A DNA stretch of 64,000 bases from Streptomyces bathyalis (GCF_015910445.1 NZ_CP048882.1:186001-250000); one strand, 5' to 3'; positions 45,014-54,285 are shown, numbered from the stretch's first letter. The notes: generated from the letters alone by a model not told the origin. A program made the numbers and translations.

Positions 45014-45206
45014 CTGGTGGGTCCCGCCGGTTCACGGTGTGTGGCGGCTGGTGTGAGGTCTATGAGTGGACGGGATGCAGAGGCGGATGCGATGTGGGAA
45101 CAAGGTGTTCAGCGGAGTGTGTTCACGGTGCCGGTGGCCCGCCCCGCGTCGGCGGCGAGTAACCCGCAGAGGGTTTGGCTTTTCTCCAACGCCGCGGCCA
45201 GGGCGG

Positions 45207-46571
45207 TCAGTTGAGGGGATCGTCAGTTGAGCTCCCGGGCTTCTCGACGTCGAAGCGGCGCCCACGCGTCTCCGGCGCCCACAGCACCGAGACGACGCTG
45301 ATCAGACACATCACGATGACCAGCGCTGCCACGGCGAGGCCGGTCGAGTAGGCGGCGAGCAGTGCGGTCGCGGCCAGCGGCGTGAACCCGCCGACGGTTG
45401 CGCCGAGTTCGCGTGCGCCGGCGACTCCGGTGTAGCGGACGCGGGGGTGGAAGAGTTCACTGAAGAAGGCGGGCTGGCTTCCGGCCATGGCGGAGTAGGC
45501 GAGGCCGCCGAGGAGCATGACTGCGAGCCAGATGAGCCAGGTGTTTCCGGTGTCCAGGAGGAGGAAGTACGGCACCAGCAGCAGCGCCGAGACGGCGGCT
45601 CCTCCTCCATACACCATGCGCCGCCCGACCCGGTCCGACCATGCGCCGAAGAGGGGGATGGTGGCGACCTGGACGCCGGAGGCGAGCAGGACCGCGGTGA
45701 GGCCTACGCTGCTCTCCACTCCTCGTTCCGCCAGATACGTCAGGGTGAAGGCGACGGGGATGTAGAGGACGGCGTTGTCGGCGAATCGCATGCCGAGCAC
45801 GGCGAGGAAGCTCTTGGGGTGGTTCCGGAGGACTTCGGTGAGTGGTGAGCGGGCGACCTTCCTCTCCTTCTGGACCTCCTGGAAGACCGGTGTCTCGCTG
45901 ATACGCATCCGGATCCAGGTGCCGACGAGCAGCACCAGGGCGCTGGCGATGAATGGGACGCGCCAGCCCCAGGACATGAAGGCTTCCTCGGGCAGCAGGC
46001 CGACCAGGGCGAAGACGCCGCTGGAGGCGGCGAGGCCGATGGCCACTCCGATCTGCGGCCAGCTTCCGAAGTACCCGCGCCGCCCGACGGGTGAGTATTC
46101 GACTGCCATGATCGCGGCGCCGGCGAACTCCGCGCCGGCACCGAAGCCCTGCGCCATGCGCAGCACGACGAGGAGTGCGGGTGCCCAGATCCCGATCTGG
46201 GCATAGGTGGGCAGCAGCCCGATGAGCGTCGTGGTGACCCCCATGACGGCGAGTGTGGTGATCAGGATCGTCTTGCGGCCGAGCTTGTCGCCGAAGTGCC
46301 CGAACACCGCGCCGCCTATCGGCCGGACAGCGAATCCGACGGCGTACGTGGCGAAGGCGGCCATCGTTCCGGCCAGGGAGCTGGAGGCCGGGAAGAAGAG
46401 CTTGCCGAAGACGAGGGCGGCAGCGGTGCCGTAGATGAAGAAGTCGTACCACTCGATGATCGTGCCGACGACGCTGGCGGTGATGACGGGGCGTATGCGC
46501 TGTGTGTCTGTTTGCTGGTCCACGCCGGTCCGGGGCGCGGTCTCCCGCAGTGGCTCGGTGTTGCTGCTCAT
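45207..46571 (-). CDS. MHS-family MFS transporter
   Basis: ATG 46571 follows CGGAGAG. The 454-aa protein has about twelve membrane segments. The MHS signatures are clear: ASVVGTIIEWYDFFIYGTAAAL in helix 1, VRPIGGAVFGHFGDKLGRK before helix 3, and RMAQGFGAGAEFAGA in helix 4. The family imports small organic acids or zwitterions by proton symport. Operon context (CoA transferase, enoyl-CoA hydratase, uronyl hydrolase) suggests a carboxylate or uronate substrate. Confidence 0.85.
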   Translation of the reverse strand: MSSNTEPLRETAPRTGVDQQTDTQRIRPVITASVVGTIIEWYDFFIYGTAAALVFGKLFFPASSSLAGTMAAFATYAVGFAVRPIGGAVFGHFGDKLGRKTILITTLAVMGVTTTLIGLLPTYAQIGIWAPALLVVLRMAQGFGAGAEFAGAAIMAVEYSPVGRRGYFGSWPQIGVAIGLAASSGVFALVGLLPEEAFMSWGWRVPFIASALVLLVGTWIRMRISETPVFQEVQKERKVARSPLTEVLRNHPKSFLAVLGMRFADNAVLYIPVAFTLTYLAERGVESSVGLTAVLLASGVQVATIPLFGAWSDRVGRRMVYGGGAAVSALLLVPYFLLLDTGNTWLIWLAVMLLGGLAYSAMAGSQPAFFSELFHPRVRYTGVAGARELGATVGGFTPLAATALLAAYSTGLAVAALVIVMCLISVVSVLWAPETRGRRFDVEKPGSSTDDPLN

Positions 46572-46606
46572 GGTGTCTCTCCGGTAGAGGGAAGTCCTGA
46601 TGGGGA

Positions 46607-48172
46607 TCAGGGGCGCAGCAGTGACGCGTCCCAGGTCGTGAGTCGGTCGGAGACGGATACGTCGAACCCGATGAGGTCGAGGACGTCTCGTCGGACATCG
46701 ATGCCGGGGGCCACCTCGGTGAGGCGCAGACCCGCGGGTGTGAGCTCAAAGGCGGCCCGTTCGGTGACGACGAGGGCTTCCTGCCCCCGGTCGCGGATGC
46801 CGTCTGCGATGCGGTAGGTGATGTGGTCGACCTGGTCGACGAGTTTGGAGACCTTCCCCTCCTGGCGAATATGCAGGACACCGCCGCTGGTGTCGATGTC
46901 CAGCCCGCCGGTGGTGAGGGTCCCGGCGAAGACGAGCCGCCGGGCGTTGTGCGCGATGTCGATGAAGCCGCCCGCTCCGGGATTGGCGTTTCCGAATCGG
47001 CTGACGTTGACGTTGCCCGCGGCGTCGAGTTGCGCGAAGGCCAGGGCGGCGAAGGTACAGCCGCCGCCGTCGATGAAGTCGAACTGGTAGGCCCCGTCCA
47101 GGAGGGCCTCCGGGGAGTAGTTGGCTGAGAACTGCCACCCGCTCATGACGGCACCTCCGAACGGCCCGTGTTCGGTGGTGAAGACGTAGTCGTCCAGGGC
47201 GCCGTCCTCGAAGCGGCCGTCCTCGGCCATCGCGAGAACCGCGTCGGAGGCCGCTCCGAATCCGAAGATCGAGGGTTCGCCGGGACGGATCTCCTGCGCC
47301 ACGCGACGGGCGATGATCTTGTCCGCTCCGGAAGGCAACCGCGGGAGGCTCCCGGCCACGTCGTCGACGGGGCGCAGATAGCCGGGGTCCTGGCGCACGT
47401 CCGTGCCGGTCATCTCGTCCGGGGCAACCACGACGTGGTCGACGAGCACGCCAGGGATCCGCACCTCGTGGGCGGGCCTGGAGCCGCGAGGCACAACCTT
47501 GCCGACCTGGGCGATGACCGTCCCGCCGCTCGCCTTCACCGCCAGGGCGAGTGCCAGTGAACTGGAGGTGAGCGGCTGCTCTTCGAAGGAGAGGTTGCCG
47601 GCTTCGTCGGCGCTGCTGGCCCGGATGATGCCTACGTCCAGGGGCCAGGAGGGGTAGAACAGGTGCTCCCGGCCGCGGAATTCAGCGACCTCGACGAGGT
47701 CTTCGGTGGCCTGCCGGGTGAACTTGCCCCCTCCGTGTCGGGGGTCGATGTATGTGCCCAGCCCGATGCGGGTCAGATATCCCGGACTGCGCCGTCCGAC
47801 CTCGCGCAGCCAGTGCATGGTCGCGCCGATCGGCCAGCTGTAGGCCTCGATGAGGTCGTTCTGGATCAGCTCCATCAAGGCCGGTCGCCGGCCCGTCTGC
47901 GGGTGCCGCGGGTTGATGTAGGAGCCGGAGACGATCCGTTGCATCAGGCCCTTCTTCGCCACGTGGTCCATGCCCGGGATGCCGACGGCGTCGCCGGTTC
48001 CGACGGGGAAGAAGAAGGTGAGGTCGCGGGGCGAGGCAGTCGCCTCGAATCGCTGCCCCAGGGCCGCCAGGACCGCGTCCGGTGTCAGCCACCCGATCAC
48101 GCCGGTGCTGCCCACGGTCTGGCCGTCGCGGATGACGGACACGGCGGCGGACACGTCACAGATCTTGTTCAT
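46607..48172 (-). CDS. Acyl-CoA:acetate/3-ketoacid CoA-transferase-like protein
   Basis: ATG 48172 overlaps the stop of the hydratase gene. The 521-aa chain contains both halves of a family I CoA transferase: an N-terminal half with GSTGVIGWLTPDAVL and a C-terminal half with the TTEHGPFGG segment, where the catalytic glutamate is expected, and GGFIDIAHNARRLVFAGTL. Fused enzymes of this kind activate organic acids by transferring CoA from acetyl-CoA. Together with the hydratase it would feed a carboxylic acid into beta-oxidation-like steps. Confidence 0.85.
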   Translation of the reverse strand: MNKICDVSAAVSVIRDGQTVGSTGVIGWLTPDAVLAALGQRFEATASPRDLTFFFPVGTGDAVGIPGMDHVAKKGLMQRIVSGSYINPRHPQTGRRPALMELIQNDLIEAYSWPIGATMHWLREVGRRSPGYLTRIGLGTYIDPRHGGGKFTRQATEDLVEVAEFRGREHLFYPSWPLDVGIIRASSADEAGNLSFEEQPLTSSSLALALAVKASGGTVIAQVGKVVPRGSRPAHEVRIPGVLVDHVVVAPDEMTGTDVRQDPGYLRPVDDVAGSLPRLPSGADKIIARRVAQEIRPGEPSIFGFGAASDAVLAMAEDGRFEDGALDDYVFTTEHGPFGGAVMSGWQFSANYSPEALLDGAYQFDFIDGGGCTFAALAFAQLDAAGNVNVSRFGNANPGAGGFIDIAHNARRLVFAGTLTTGGLDIDTSGGVLHIRQEGKVSKLVDQVDHITYRIADGIRDRGQEALVVTERAAFELTPAGLRLTEVAPGIDVRRDVLDLIGFDVSVSDRLTTWDASLLRP

Positions 48173-48957
48173 CGGCTCTCCTCGGCTGTCGTCGGTGCGA
48201 ATCGATCAAGGCTGGTGCGCGCTTCGGGGGTCCGGCAGTTCTCGGCGAACATCCGGTTGGCACGGGCGTCGAGGACCTCGGCTCCGGCGAGAACGGCGTC
48301 GGCCAGTGCGTGTTTGGTCGCCCCGACGGCGGCCGTCGGCAGGGCCGCCAGCCGGGAGGCGATCGTGAGCGCCTCGGACTCGGCACCACCGGAATGGGCC
48401 AGTTCCTCCACCACGCCGAGCCGGTGCAGGTCGGCACCGGTCGTACTCGTTTCACCCCAGGAGAAACGTTTCGTCAACACCGGCCCGCAACGTGCCGCGA
48501 GCGCCTGAAGCCCCCACGGAGGTACCCATCCCAGCTGCACTTCGGGGAGGTGCCACCGTGCGTCTGCGGTTGTGACCACCAGATCGCAACTGACCGCCAG
48601 GAGGAAACCGCCACCCAGCGCGAAGCCCTCCACTGCGGCGATCACAGGAGTGCCGAGCTGCTGGATCGACCGTGCGACGCGAGCGGTCCGCGCCTCGTGG
48701 CGGGCCATGTCGGCCACCGTCATCCCGGCCAGCTCCTTCACGTCGGAACCGGCGCTGAATCCGGGCGGGGCGCCGGCGAGCACGACGGCACCCACGGACT
48801 CGTCGTCGTCGAGCAGGGCGAGCCGCCCGTCGAGCTCGTCGACGAGGGCACCGTTCAGCGCGTTCCGCGCCGCCGGACGGTTGAGCCGGAGCCGCGCCAC
48901 TCCGCCTTCGATTCGGCAGTCGAGTTCCTCGCTGCTCACGTCATGGGATTGAGGCAT
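48169..48957 (-). CDS. Enoyl-CoA hydratase/isomerase family protein
   Basis: ATG 48957 gives 262 aa; the longer frame overlaps the operators. Crotonase features: RLRLNRPAARNALNGAL, a GFSAGSDVKEL oxyanion-hole loop, IAAVEGFALGGGFLLAVSCDL and a LPEVQLGWVPPWG segment. It is the first gene of a minus-strand run (hydratase, CoA transferase, MHS transporter, GH88) whose promoter region holds two GntR-type operators. Its substrate is an enoyl-CoA of unknown chain. Confidence 0.85.
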   Translation of the reverse strand: MPQSHDVSSEELDCRIEGGVARLRLNRPAARNALNGALVDELDGRLALLDDDESVGAVVLAGAPPGFSAGSDVKELAGMTVADMARHEARTARVARSIQQLGTPVIAAVEGFALGGGFLLAVSCDLVVTTADARWHLPEVQLGWVPPWGLQALAARCGPVLTKRFSWGETSTTGADLHRLGVVEELAHSGGAESEALTIASRLAALPTAAVGATKHALADAVLAGAEVLDARANRMFAENCRTPEARTSLDRFAPTTAEESR

Positions 48958-48968
48958 GGCGAAGATAT

Positions 48969-49016
48969 TGGTCTGTCCACTGACCACTGTCAACAGATTG
49001 GACTGTCCACAGTCCA
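48969..49016. promoter_or_regulatory. Two tandem GntR/FadR-type operators
   Basis: TGGTCTGTCCACTGACCA (48969-48986, one arm mismatch) and TGGACTGTCCACAGTCCA (48999-49016, perfect) are palindromes 30 bases apart, inside a direct repeat of about 29 bases. They lie between the divergent hydratase and GntR starts, as expected for FadR-like control of both. Confidence 0.75.
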
Positions 49017-49059
49017 CTGCGGACAGGTGCCAGAGGTCTGATGTGATAGAACAACTGCT

Positions 49060-49761
49060 GTGAGTGAGGACCGCAGCCTGCCCTTCCGACTGCAGCCGAT
49101 TCGGAAGATCGAGATCTTCCGCTCTGCCCTGGATCAGCTCTCCAACCTGGTCGAGCAGATGGAGCCCGGCGACCGGCTCGGGTCGGAAAGGGAACTCGCC
49201 GAACAACTCGGCGTCAGCAGGGTCACCATCCGGGAGGTCCTACGAACTCTCGAAGGCATGGGCAAGGTTGACATCCGGCGCAACAGCGGCACGTTCGTCG
49301 CCGAGCCGGTCCCGCACACCCTGCTGTCCCTCACACCGCCGAAGCACGTCGACGAAGCGCACGTCCAGCAACTCTCGGAAGTCCGCGCCGGGATCGAGTG
49401 CCAGGTTGTGCGCCTGCTCGCCACACAGGATCCGCTCGACCTCACGCACGCCGAAGCTGCCCTGGAACGGGCCGGCAAGGAACTGGCCGCCGCCTCCGAG
49501 CAGGGAAGTCTGGACCCCAGCTTCGAAGCCGGACTGGCCAGGGCCACGGGCAATCCCGTGCTCGTCGAGTTCCAGCAGGCGATCCACGAACTGTGGCTGC
49601 ACGCCTGGATCACGCTCGGCGGCGCCATCGCGAACCGCAGCCACCTGCACCACGAACACCTGGCCATCCTCGACGCGCTCAAGCGCCGCCAGACCGAAGA
49701 GGCCGAACGCCTCATGCGCCGGCACATCACCGGACTCGGTGAACAAGGACGCCGCAGCTGA
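49060..49761 (+). CDS. GntR-family regulator (FadR/FCD subfamily)
   Basis: GTG 49060 starts a 233-aa protein. The winged HTH (residues ~20-82) reads SERELAEQLGVSRVTIREVLRTLEGMGKVDIRRNSGTFV. An FCD-type ligand domain follows with a probable metal-binding His set (HELWLHAW, HHEHL, RRHITGL). It is divergent from the hydratase operon with paired operators between, so it is its likely repressor, released by a carboxylate or acyl-CoA effector. Confidence 0.85.
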   Translation: MSEDRSLPFRLQPIRKIEIFRSALDQLSNLVEQMEPGDRLGSERELAEQLGVSRVTIREVLRTLEGMGKVDIRRNSGTFVAEPVPHTLLSLTPPKHVDEAHVQQLSEVRAGIECQVVRLLATQDPLDLTHAEAALERAGKELAAASEQGSLDPSFEAGLARATGNPVLVEFQQAIHELWLHAWITLGGAIANRSHLHHEHLAILDALKRRQTEEAERLMRRHITGLGEQGRRS

Positions 49762-50075
49762 CCCCAGATCGATGAAGCCCGACGCGGAGCGATCTCATGG
49801 CGACTGACAAGGGTCTCTGGCCGGCCGGCGGCAGCCGACTCACTGCATGGCCAACCGTGGGAAGGGGCGGCGCGGTGCCGCCCCCCTGTCCCCTTTGGAG
49901 AGTCAAGCACCCAGCTCGGACCGCGCCATCCTCCGGGAGCGTACTGAGATGGAGGCAGGCCCCTACAGGTCACGGGTACCTTTCACCTGGCGCCGGGGGC
50001 ATCCGGTTCCGGCCTGACGCCCGATAAATTGCTTCCGGAGAGTGGAACCCCGATGGCTGGCTGGAGGTGTGGGCG
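49762..50075. other. Intergenic stretch with a terminator
   Basis: No gene recognised. It holds the GntR terminator hairpin (49864-49884) and the leader of the GAF-ANTAR gene. Confidence 0.4.
49864..49884 (+). terminator. GC-rich hairpin downstream of the GntR gene
   Basis: Arms GGGGCGGC and GCCGCCCC enclose GCGGT; it is followed by C and T runs. Probable terminator. Confidence 0.6.
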
Positions 50076-50783
50076 ATGACGTATGTGTCGGGCGAGCTCG
50101 CCGCAGGCCTGGCCGACATGGCCCGGAACCTACTGACCCAGGAGTCTGTGCAGGGAACCCTCGACCAGATAGTGGCGCACGCCGTGGATCTGGTCGACGG
50201 GTGCGAGGACGCCGGCGTCCTGGTCATCGAGGGCAACGAGGGGGTAAGGACGATCGCCGGACACAGTGCTCTGGTCCGCGCCTCCGACAAGCTCCAGCAA
50301 GAACTGGGGGAAGGCCCGTGCTTCGATGTCACACGGAGGGCCCAGGTGGTCTACCGGATTCACGACATCACCAGCACCGCGGGCCGCTGGAGACGATTCG
50401 CCCCCAGAGCTCAGGAACTCGGGATCGGGAGCATCATGGGCTTCTGCCTGTACACCGAGGATGACAATCTCGGCGCCCTGAACATGTACTCCTCCCAGCC
50501 TGGAGCATTCACCGAAGCATCCGAACAAGTGGGATGGCTCCTGGCCTCCCACGCCGCGGTTGCCTTCTCCAGCGCCCGCAGCCACGCCCAGCTGACCAGC
50601 GCGATCGAGACCCGGAACGTAATCGGCCAGGCCATGGGCATCCTGATGGAGCGCTACAAGGTCAGCGAAAGCGAAGCCTTCGTCATAGTGAAGAAGAGCT
50701 CGCAGAACACCAACACCAGACTGCGCGATGTCGCCCGCACGATTGCGGAAACAGGGGAGATCCCCGGGTCCAGGATCGGCTGA
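50076..50783 (+). CDS. GAF-ANTAR domain RNA-binding antiterminator
   Basis: ATG 50076 has GGAGGTG at about seven bases; GTG 50067 is rejected because that site would then touch the start. Residues ~15-155 form a GAF domain (LVDGCEDAGVLVI, CLYTEDDNLGALNMYSS). Residues ~170-225 are the ANTAR helices (SAIETRNVIGQAMGILMERYKVSESEAF). ANTAR proteins bind paired hairpins in nascent RNA and prevent termination, here presumably in response to a small-molecule or stress signal sensed by GAF. Targets are not visible nearby. Confidence 0.9.
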   Translation: MTYVSGELAAGLADMARNLLTQESVQGTLDQIVAHAVDLVDGCEDAGVLVIEGNEGVRTIAGHSALVRASDKLQQELGEGPCFDVTRRAQVVYRIHDITSTAGRWRRFAPRAQELGIGSIMGFCLYTEDDNLGALNMYSSQPGAFTEASEQVGWLLASHAAVAFSSARSHAQLTSAIETRNVIGQAMGILMERYKVSESEAFVIVKKSSQNTNTRLRDVARTIAETGEIPGSRIG

Positions 50784-50886
50784 GCTCGTGGACTGGCCCC
50801 CGCTTGTCGGAGCCCGTCTGAGGGCTCACCACCTGTGGGCGGTGCGTACATCACGACACCGCCCACACGGTTCGTTCGCGGCTTTC

Positions 50887-50906
50887 GCTGCTTCCGATGA
50901 AGCAGC
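50887..50906. terminator. Short hairpin between convergent genes
   Basis: Arms GCTGCTTC and GAAGCAGC enclose CGAT, between the converging GAF-ANTAR and DUF4190 genes. Probable bidirectional terminator. Confidence 0.5.
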
Positions 50907-50915
50907 CGCATGGGC

Positions 50916-51239
50916 TCAGCCGACGCCCCAGATGAATGTCTGATCGGCGCCGGCGACAGTAGCGAGCACGATCAGGTCGGCCGCACCCAGGGTGATGCCG
51001 AGTACGGCACGCAGGCGGCGCCTGGTATTCCGCAGCAGGGCGAGGCTGCCCAACACGAGTGCACAGGGGCCGAGGACCGCGTTGAAGACCAGCAGTCCGA
51101 CGAGGCCCAGGACGAAGGCCGCCACAGCCATGGAGTCGGCTTCGCGCACCACGGCACTCCAGCGGCGCCGCTCGGGCGGGGGCTGCTCATCGCCCCGGTC
51201 GTGATGACCGGGGCGATCGAGGGTGTTCATCGCGTTCAT
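50916..51239 (-). CDS. DUF4190-type membrane protein, 107 aa
   Basis: ATG 51239 has GGGAGG upstream, within the end of the preceding gene. After a charged N-terminus there are two hydrophobic segments typical of DUF4190 (MAVAAFVLGLVGLLVFNAVLGP, then a second near residue 85), separated by a basic RNTRRRLRAVLG loop. The family is a widespread small actinobacterial membrane protein of unknown function. It is cotranscribed with the 52-aa membrane protein upstream. Confidence 0.75.
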   Translation of the reverse strand: MNAMNTLDRPGHHDRGDEQPPPERRRWSAVVREADSMAVAAFVLGLVGLLVFNAVLGPCALVLGSLALLRNTRRRLRAVLGITLGAADLIVLATVAGADQTFIWGVG

Positions 51240-51242
51240 GCG

Positions 51243-51401
51243 TCACCTCCCGTGACTGTGATGCCTGCGCTCGCGGACGGCGAAGATCAGCAGCCAGGTT
51301 CCGATGACTGCGGCCGCGGCGAACGTGGCCGGGACCGGTATGTGTGCCGCGGTGCCCACCAGGAGTCCCAGCAGGAGAAATGCGGCGACCAGGAAGAGCA
51401 T
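51243..51401 (-). CDS. 52-aa membrane protein
   Basis: ATG 51401 is preceded by GAAAGG at seven bases. The protein has two hydrophobic segments (LFLVAAFLLLGLLVG and FAAAAVIGTWLLIFAV) and ends in a basic RERRHHSHGR tail. Its stop lies four bases before the DUF4190 start, so the two form an operon. A large palindrome lies 40 bases upstream. Function unknown. Confidence 0.65.
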   Translation of the reverse strand: MLFLVAAFLLLGLLVGTAAHIPVPATFAAAAVIGTWLLIFAVRERRHHSHGR

Positions 51402-51440
51402 CTATGGCCTTTCGTCGTACGGGGCCGTTCAACTCTCTAT

Positions 51441-51472
51441 CAGTGAACATTTGGAATACCATTTGTTCACTG
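51441..51472. promoter_or_regulatory. 32-bp AT-rich palindrome upstream of the small-membrane-protein operon
   Basis: CAGTGAACA and TGTTCACTG form perfect outer arms; TGG and CCA form inner arms around AATA, with only the TT/TT pairs mismatched. Its position 40 bases before ATG 51401 is right for an operator. Confidence 0.55.
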
Positions 51473-51903
51473 AGCTCCTGTGTACCTTGTCCTGGTCTGG
51501 CGACACTTGCCTGCTGGATGACCTGAGTCACGCCCGCAGTTCCGCACGTACAGGACCCGACGGGAGGGTCGGCTTGGGATCATGGGATGGCAAGATCCGC
51601 CGTGAGGCCCTAGTGATCGCTGGCTTGGACGCCTCCTACTTCAGCACCAGCACACGGCCCAGGCCATGATCCGCCTCACCCACGGCCACGCGATGCGATC
51701 TGGCTAAGGCTCGCCATCGCCGGTCTCCCGGTATCCCGCACGCCCGGGAACCACGCCATGAGCTGCGCGAGCTCGGTGGCCGTCAACGCCGCCAGGGAGG
51801 CCGCCCGGCCTCCAGTGCGTCGAGGATGTGCGTTGTTCGCTCTTCGTGGTCACGTGATCCAGACCGGGCGACGCCTTTCCGCCGCGAGTCGTCCGGCGCT
51901 CGG
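51473..51903. other. Intergenic stretch, no gene recognised
   Basis: Open frames are shadows without starts. Nothing else identified. Confidence 0.35.
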
Positions 51904-52695
51904 TCACCCCGCTGTCGGCGTGAGGGTGTACTCCTCTGGGGCGAGGTCGGTGGCGAGTTCGCGGAGCAGTGCGCCGATCTCGGCGAGCCGGTCGGTGGTC
52001 ATGCGCTCGGCGGGGCCGGTGACGCTGATCGCGACGTCCTGCGAGGTCGTGGACGTGAGGGCGATGCTGACGCAGGCGATCCCGGTTTCGTTCTCCTGGT
52101 TGTCGATCGCCCATCCACGCGTGCGTGCGGTGTCCACTGCGTCGCGGAACCGGTGGCCGAGCGTAGCGTGCACGTGGTCGGCGTCGGCTTCCTCGACGTA
52201 GCTGGTCAGGAGTGACTCGTTCGGGGGAGCCGCGGCCACCAGCGCGCGTCCGAGGGCCGTACTCGCGATATGCGCGCGTCGGCCGACACGCGACCACACG
52301 CGGACGGAGCGCTCCGGCTCGATTTTGTCGAGATAGACGACGCGGCGCCCGTCAAGCACTCCAAGGTGGACGAGTTCCTCCGTCCTGCGCGACAGTTCGA
52401 GCAGCAGCGGCCGGAACAGCCGCGGCAGGTTGTCGCCCGCGCCGAATGTCCGCACCATCCGCCTGAGCGCCTCGCCGAGGATGTAGTTGCGGTCGTCGCC
52501 GTCGCGCACCACGTATCCGCGGTGCGCGAGGCCGCGGAGCAGTCGGTGGACCGACCCCTTGTTGATCCCCGTGCGCGCCGCAATCTCGCCGAGAGCCAGT
52601 CCCTCAGGGCCCGCTGTCGCGACCGTCTCGAGCACGACGAGTGCGCGGTCGAGGCTCGTGACGGGCGGCGTCTCCGATGCGGGCTCGGTCTTCAT
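51904..52695 (-). CDS. IclR-family regulator of the hexuronate module
   Basis: ATG 52695 opens a 263-aa protein. The N-terminal winged HTH (residues ~15-72) reads LALGEIAARTGINKGSVHRLLRGLAHRGYVVRDG. The C-terminal IclR effector domain has ASTALGRALVAAAP and a GIACVSIAL segment. It is divergent from the mannitol-dehydrogenase-family gene at 52810, with paired inverted repeats between. IclR proteins of the KdgR type sense 2-keto-3-deoxygluconate or related sugar acids, which fits the downstream genes. Confidence 0.85.
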   Translation of the reverse strand: MKTEPASETPPVTSLDRALVVLETVATAGPEGLALGEIAARTGINKGSVHRLLRGLAHRGYVVRDGDDRNYILGEALRRMVRTFGAGDNLPRLFRPLLLELSRRTEELVHLGVLDGRRVVYLDKIEPERSVRVWSRVGRRAHIASTALGRALVAAAPPNESLLTSYVEEADADHVHATLGHRFRDAVDTARTRGWAIDNQENETGIACVSIALTSTTSQDVAISVTGPAERMTTDRLAEIGALLRELATDLAPEEYTLTPTAG

Positions 52696-52717
52696 AGCCC
52701 CATTATCGTCCCGGCCG

Positions 52718-52768
52718 ATTTTGCATCGCGCTCAGCGTGAGATTAACTTGTGGTCCGACATGCAAAAT
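52718..52768. promoter_or_regulatory. IclR-type operator: distant inverted repeat
   Basis: ATTTTGCAT (52718-52726) and ATGCAAAAT (52760-52768) are perfect complements, 33 bases apart, between the IclR gene and 52810. A related GATGTGAAACG occurs near the second site. Confidence 0.5.
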
Positions 52769-52809
52769 AGGCGGTTCGCGATGTGAAACGCATAGAGGCG
52801 AGGGATGTC

Positions 52810-54285
52810 ATGCCACAGCCACTGGGCCGGAAGTGTGTGCCAGCGGGATCGCTCCTGGGAGCCTCCGCGCCGGACCGGACGGGAATCGTCCACCTCGGCC
52901 TTGGCAACTTCCATCGCGCGCACGGCGCGGTCTACACCGCGCACGCGATGGCCGCCGCCGGTGGCAACTGGGGCATCCGCGGCTTCGCGCACTCGTCGGA
53001 CCGGGTCGTGGCTGCGATGCGAGCCCAGGACAATCTGTACTCGGTCCTTCAGCTCACCGAACGCGGCGCCGAGGCGGGTGTGATCGACGTCCACCGCGAC
53101 ATCGACGTAGCCGCCCGGGATCCCGCTGCGGTCGTGGACGCGATCGCGGATCCGGCGCACCGCATCGTCACGCTCACCGTCTCCGAGGCCGGCTACACAC
53201 GCGACCCTGCAACCGGCAGGCTGGCACTCGACGCCCTCGATGTCGCCGCAGACCTCATGGCAGGTTCGACGCCGCGCACCGTGGTGGGCATGATCGCTCG
53301 CGGTCTCGAGAAACGCGCCCTCTCAGGTGCGCCGTTCGCCGTCCTGTCCTGCGACAACCTCCAGTCCTCCGGCGACGTCACGCGTGCCGTGGTTGAGGAG
53401 TTCCTGCAGGCGGCAGGCGTCCGCAGCGATGTGCTGTCCTTTGCGTCCTCGTCGGTGTCGTTTCCGAACGCGGTGGTCGACCGCATCGTGCCGGGGACGA
53501 CCGACGAGCACCCACGTCTCGTCGCGGATCTGCTCGGCGTCACGGATATGTGCCCCGTTCCCGCCGAGCACTTCACCATGTGGGTTCTCGAGGACGACTT
53601 CGCGGGCGGCCGTCCGGCCTGGGATCAGGCCGGCGCAAGGTTTTCGAACGAGCTCGAGGCGTACGAGATGGTCAAGCTGCGCCTGCTCAACGGATCGCAC
53701 TCGCTCATCGCCTACCTCGGAATCCTCTCCGGTGCACCGACGATCGATGTCGCGTGGCGACAGGACTTCGTACGCGAGGCGGTCCTGAACGAGATCAGCG
53801 ACGACTACCTTCCGACGTTCACCCCACCCACAGGATTCGACGCCGACGCGTACGTATCCGAATTGGACGCCCGGTGGCGCAATCCCCTCATCGGGCACGC
53901 GACCACCCAGGTGGGATCCGACGGATCCGTCAAGCTCCTCCAGCGCATCCCCGACGCGGCGCTCTTCCACCTCCGGCGCGGCGACATGCCGCACCACCTC
54001 GCGCTGTGCACCGCCGCGTGGATCGCGTGCATCGCCCCACCGGCAGGCTTCACCCCGCAGCCGCTCGCCGAGTGCATCGTCGAACCCGCCCGCGGCCGGC
54101 TCGCTGCCGCCGTCGACGGTGCTGTAACCGTTCCCGACCACGTGCGCCGAATCATGAACGGCGGTTTCTTCCCGGACGCCCTCACCGAGCAGGACGCCTT
54201 CACCACCCGCGTCGCCGACCTGCTCACGCTCATTATCCGCGACGGTGCGCGCGCCGCGGCCGCCGACGTCGCCGCCTCCCGCTGA
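52810..54285 (+). CDS. Mannitol dehydrogenase-family oxidoreductase (fructuronate/mannonate-type)
   Basis: ATG 52810 is preferred because AGGG lies eight bases before it; GTG 52783 would add nine residues. The 491-aa chain has an N-terminal Rossmann motif (IVHLGLGNFHRAHGAVYTAH), VTEAGYT-like SEAGYTRDP and the family catalytic signature KLRLLNGSHS (K-x5-N-x2-H). Members interconvert fructuronate and mannonate, tagaturonate and altronate, or mannitol and fructose. Followed by a KDG-kinase-like gene, fructuronate reductase is the most likely role. Confidence 0.85.
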   Translation: MPQPLGRKCVPAGSLLGASAPDRTGIVHLGLGNFHRAHGAVYTAHAMAAAGGNWGIRGFAHSSDRVVAAMRAQDNLYSVLQLTERGAEAGVIDVHRDIDVAARDPAAVVDAIADPAHRIVTLTVSEAGYTRDPATGRLALDALDVAADLMAGSTPRTVVGMIARGLEKRALSGAPFAVLSCDNLQSSGDVTRAVVEEFLQAAGVRSDVLSFASSSVSFPNAVVDRIVPGTTDEHPRLVADLLGVTDMCPVPAEHFTMWVLEDDFAGGRPAWDQAGARFSNELEAYEMVKLRLLNGSHSLIAYLGILSGAPTIDVAWRQDFVREAVLNEISDDYLPTFTPPTGFDADAYVSELDARWRNPLIGHATTQVGSDGSVKLLQRIPDAALFHLRRGDMPHHLALCTAAWIACIAPPAGFTPQPLAECIVEPARGRLAAAVDGAVTVPDHVRRIMNGGFFPDALTEQDAFTTRVADLLTLIIRDGARAAAADVAASR

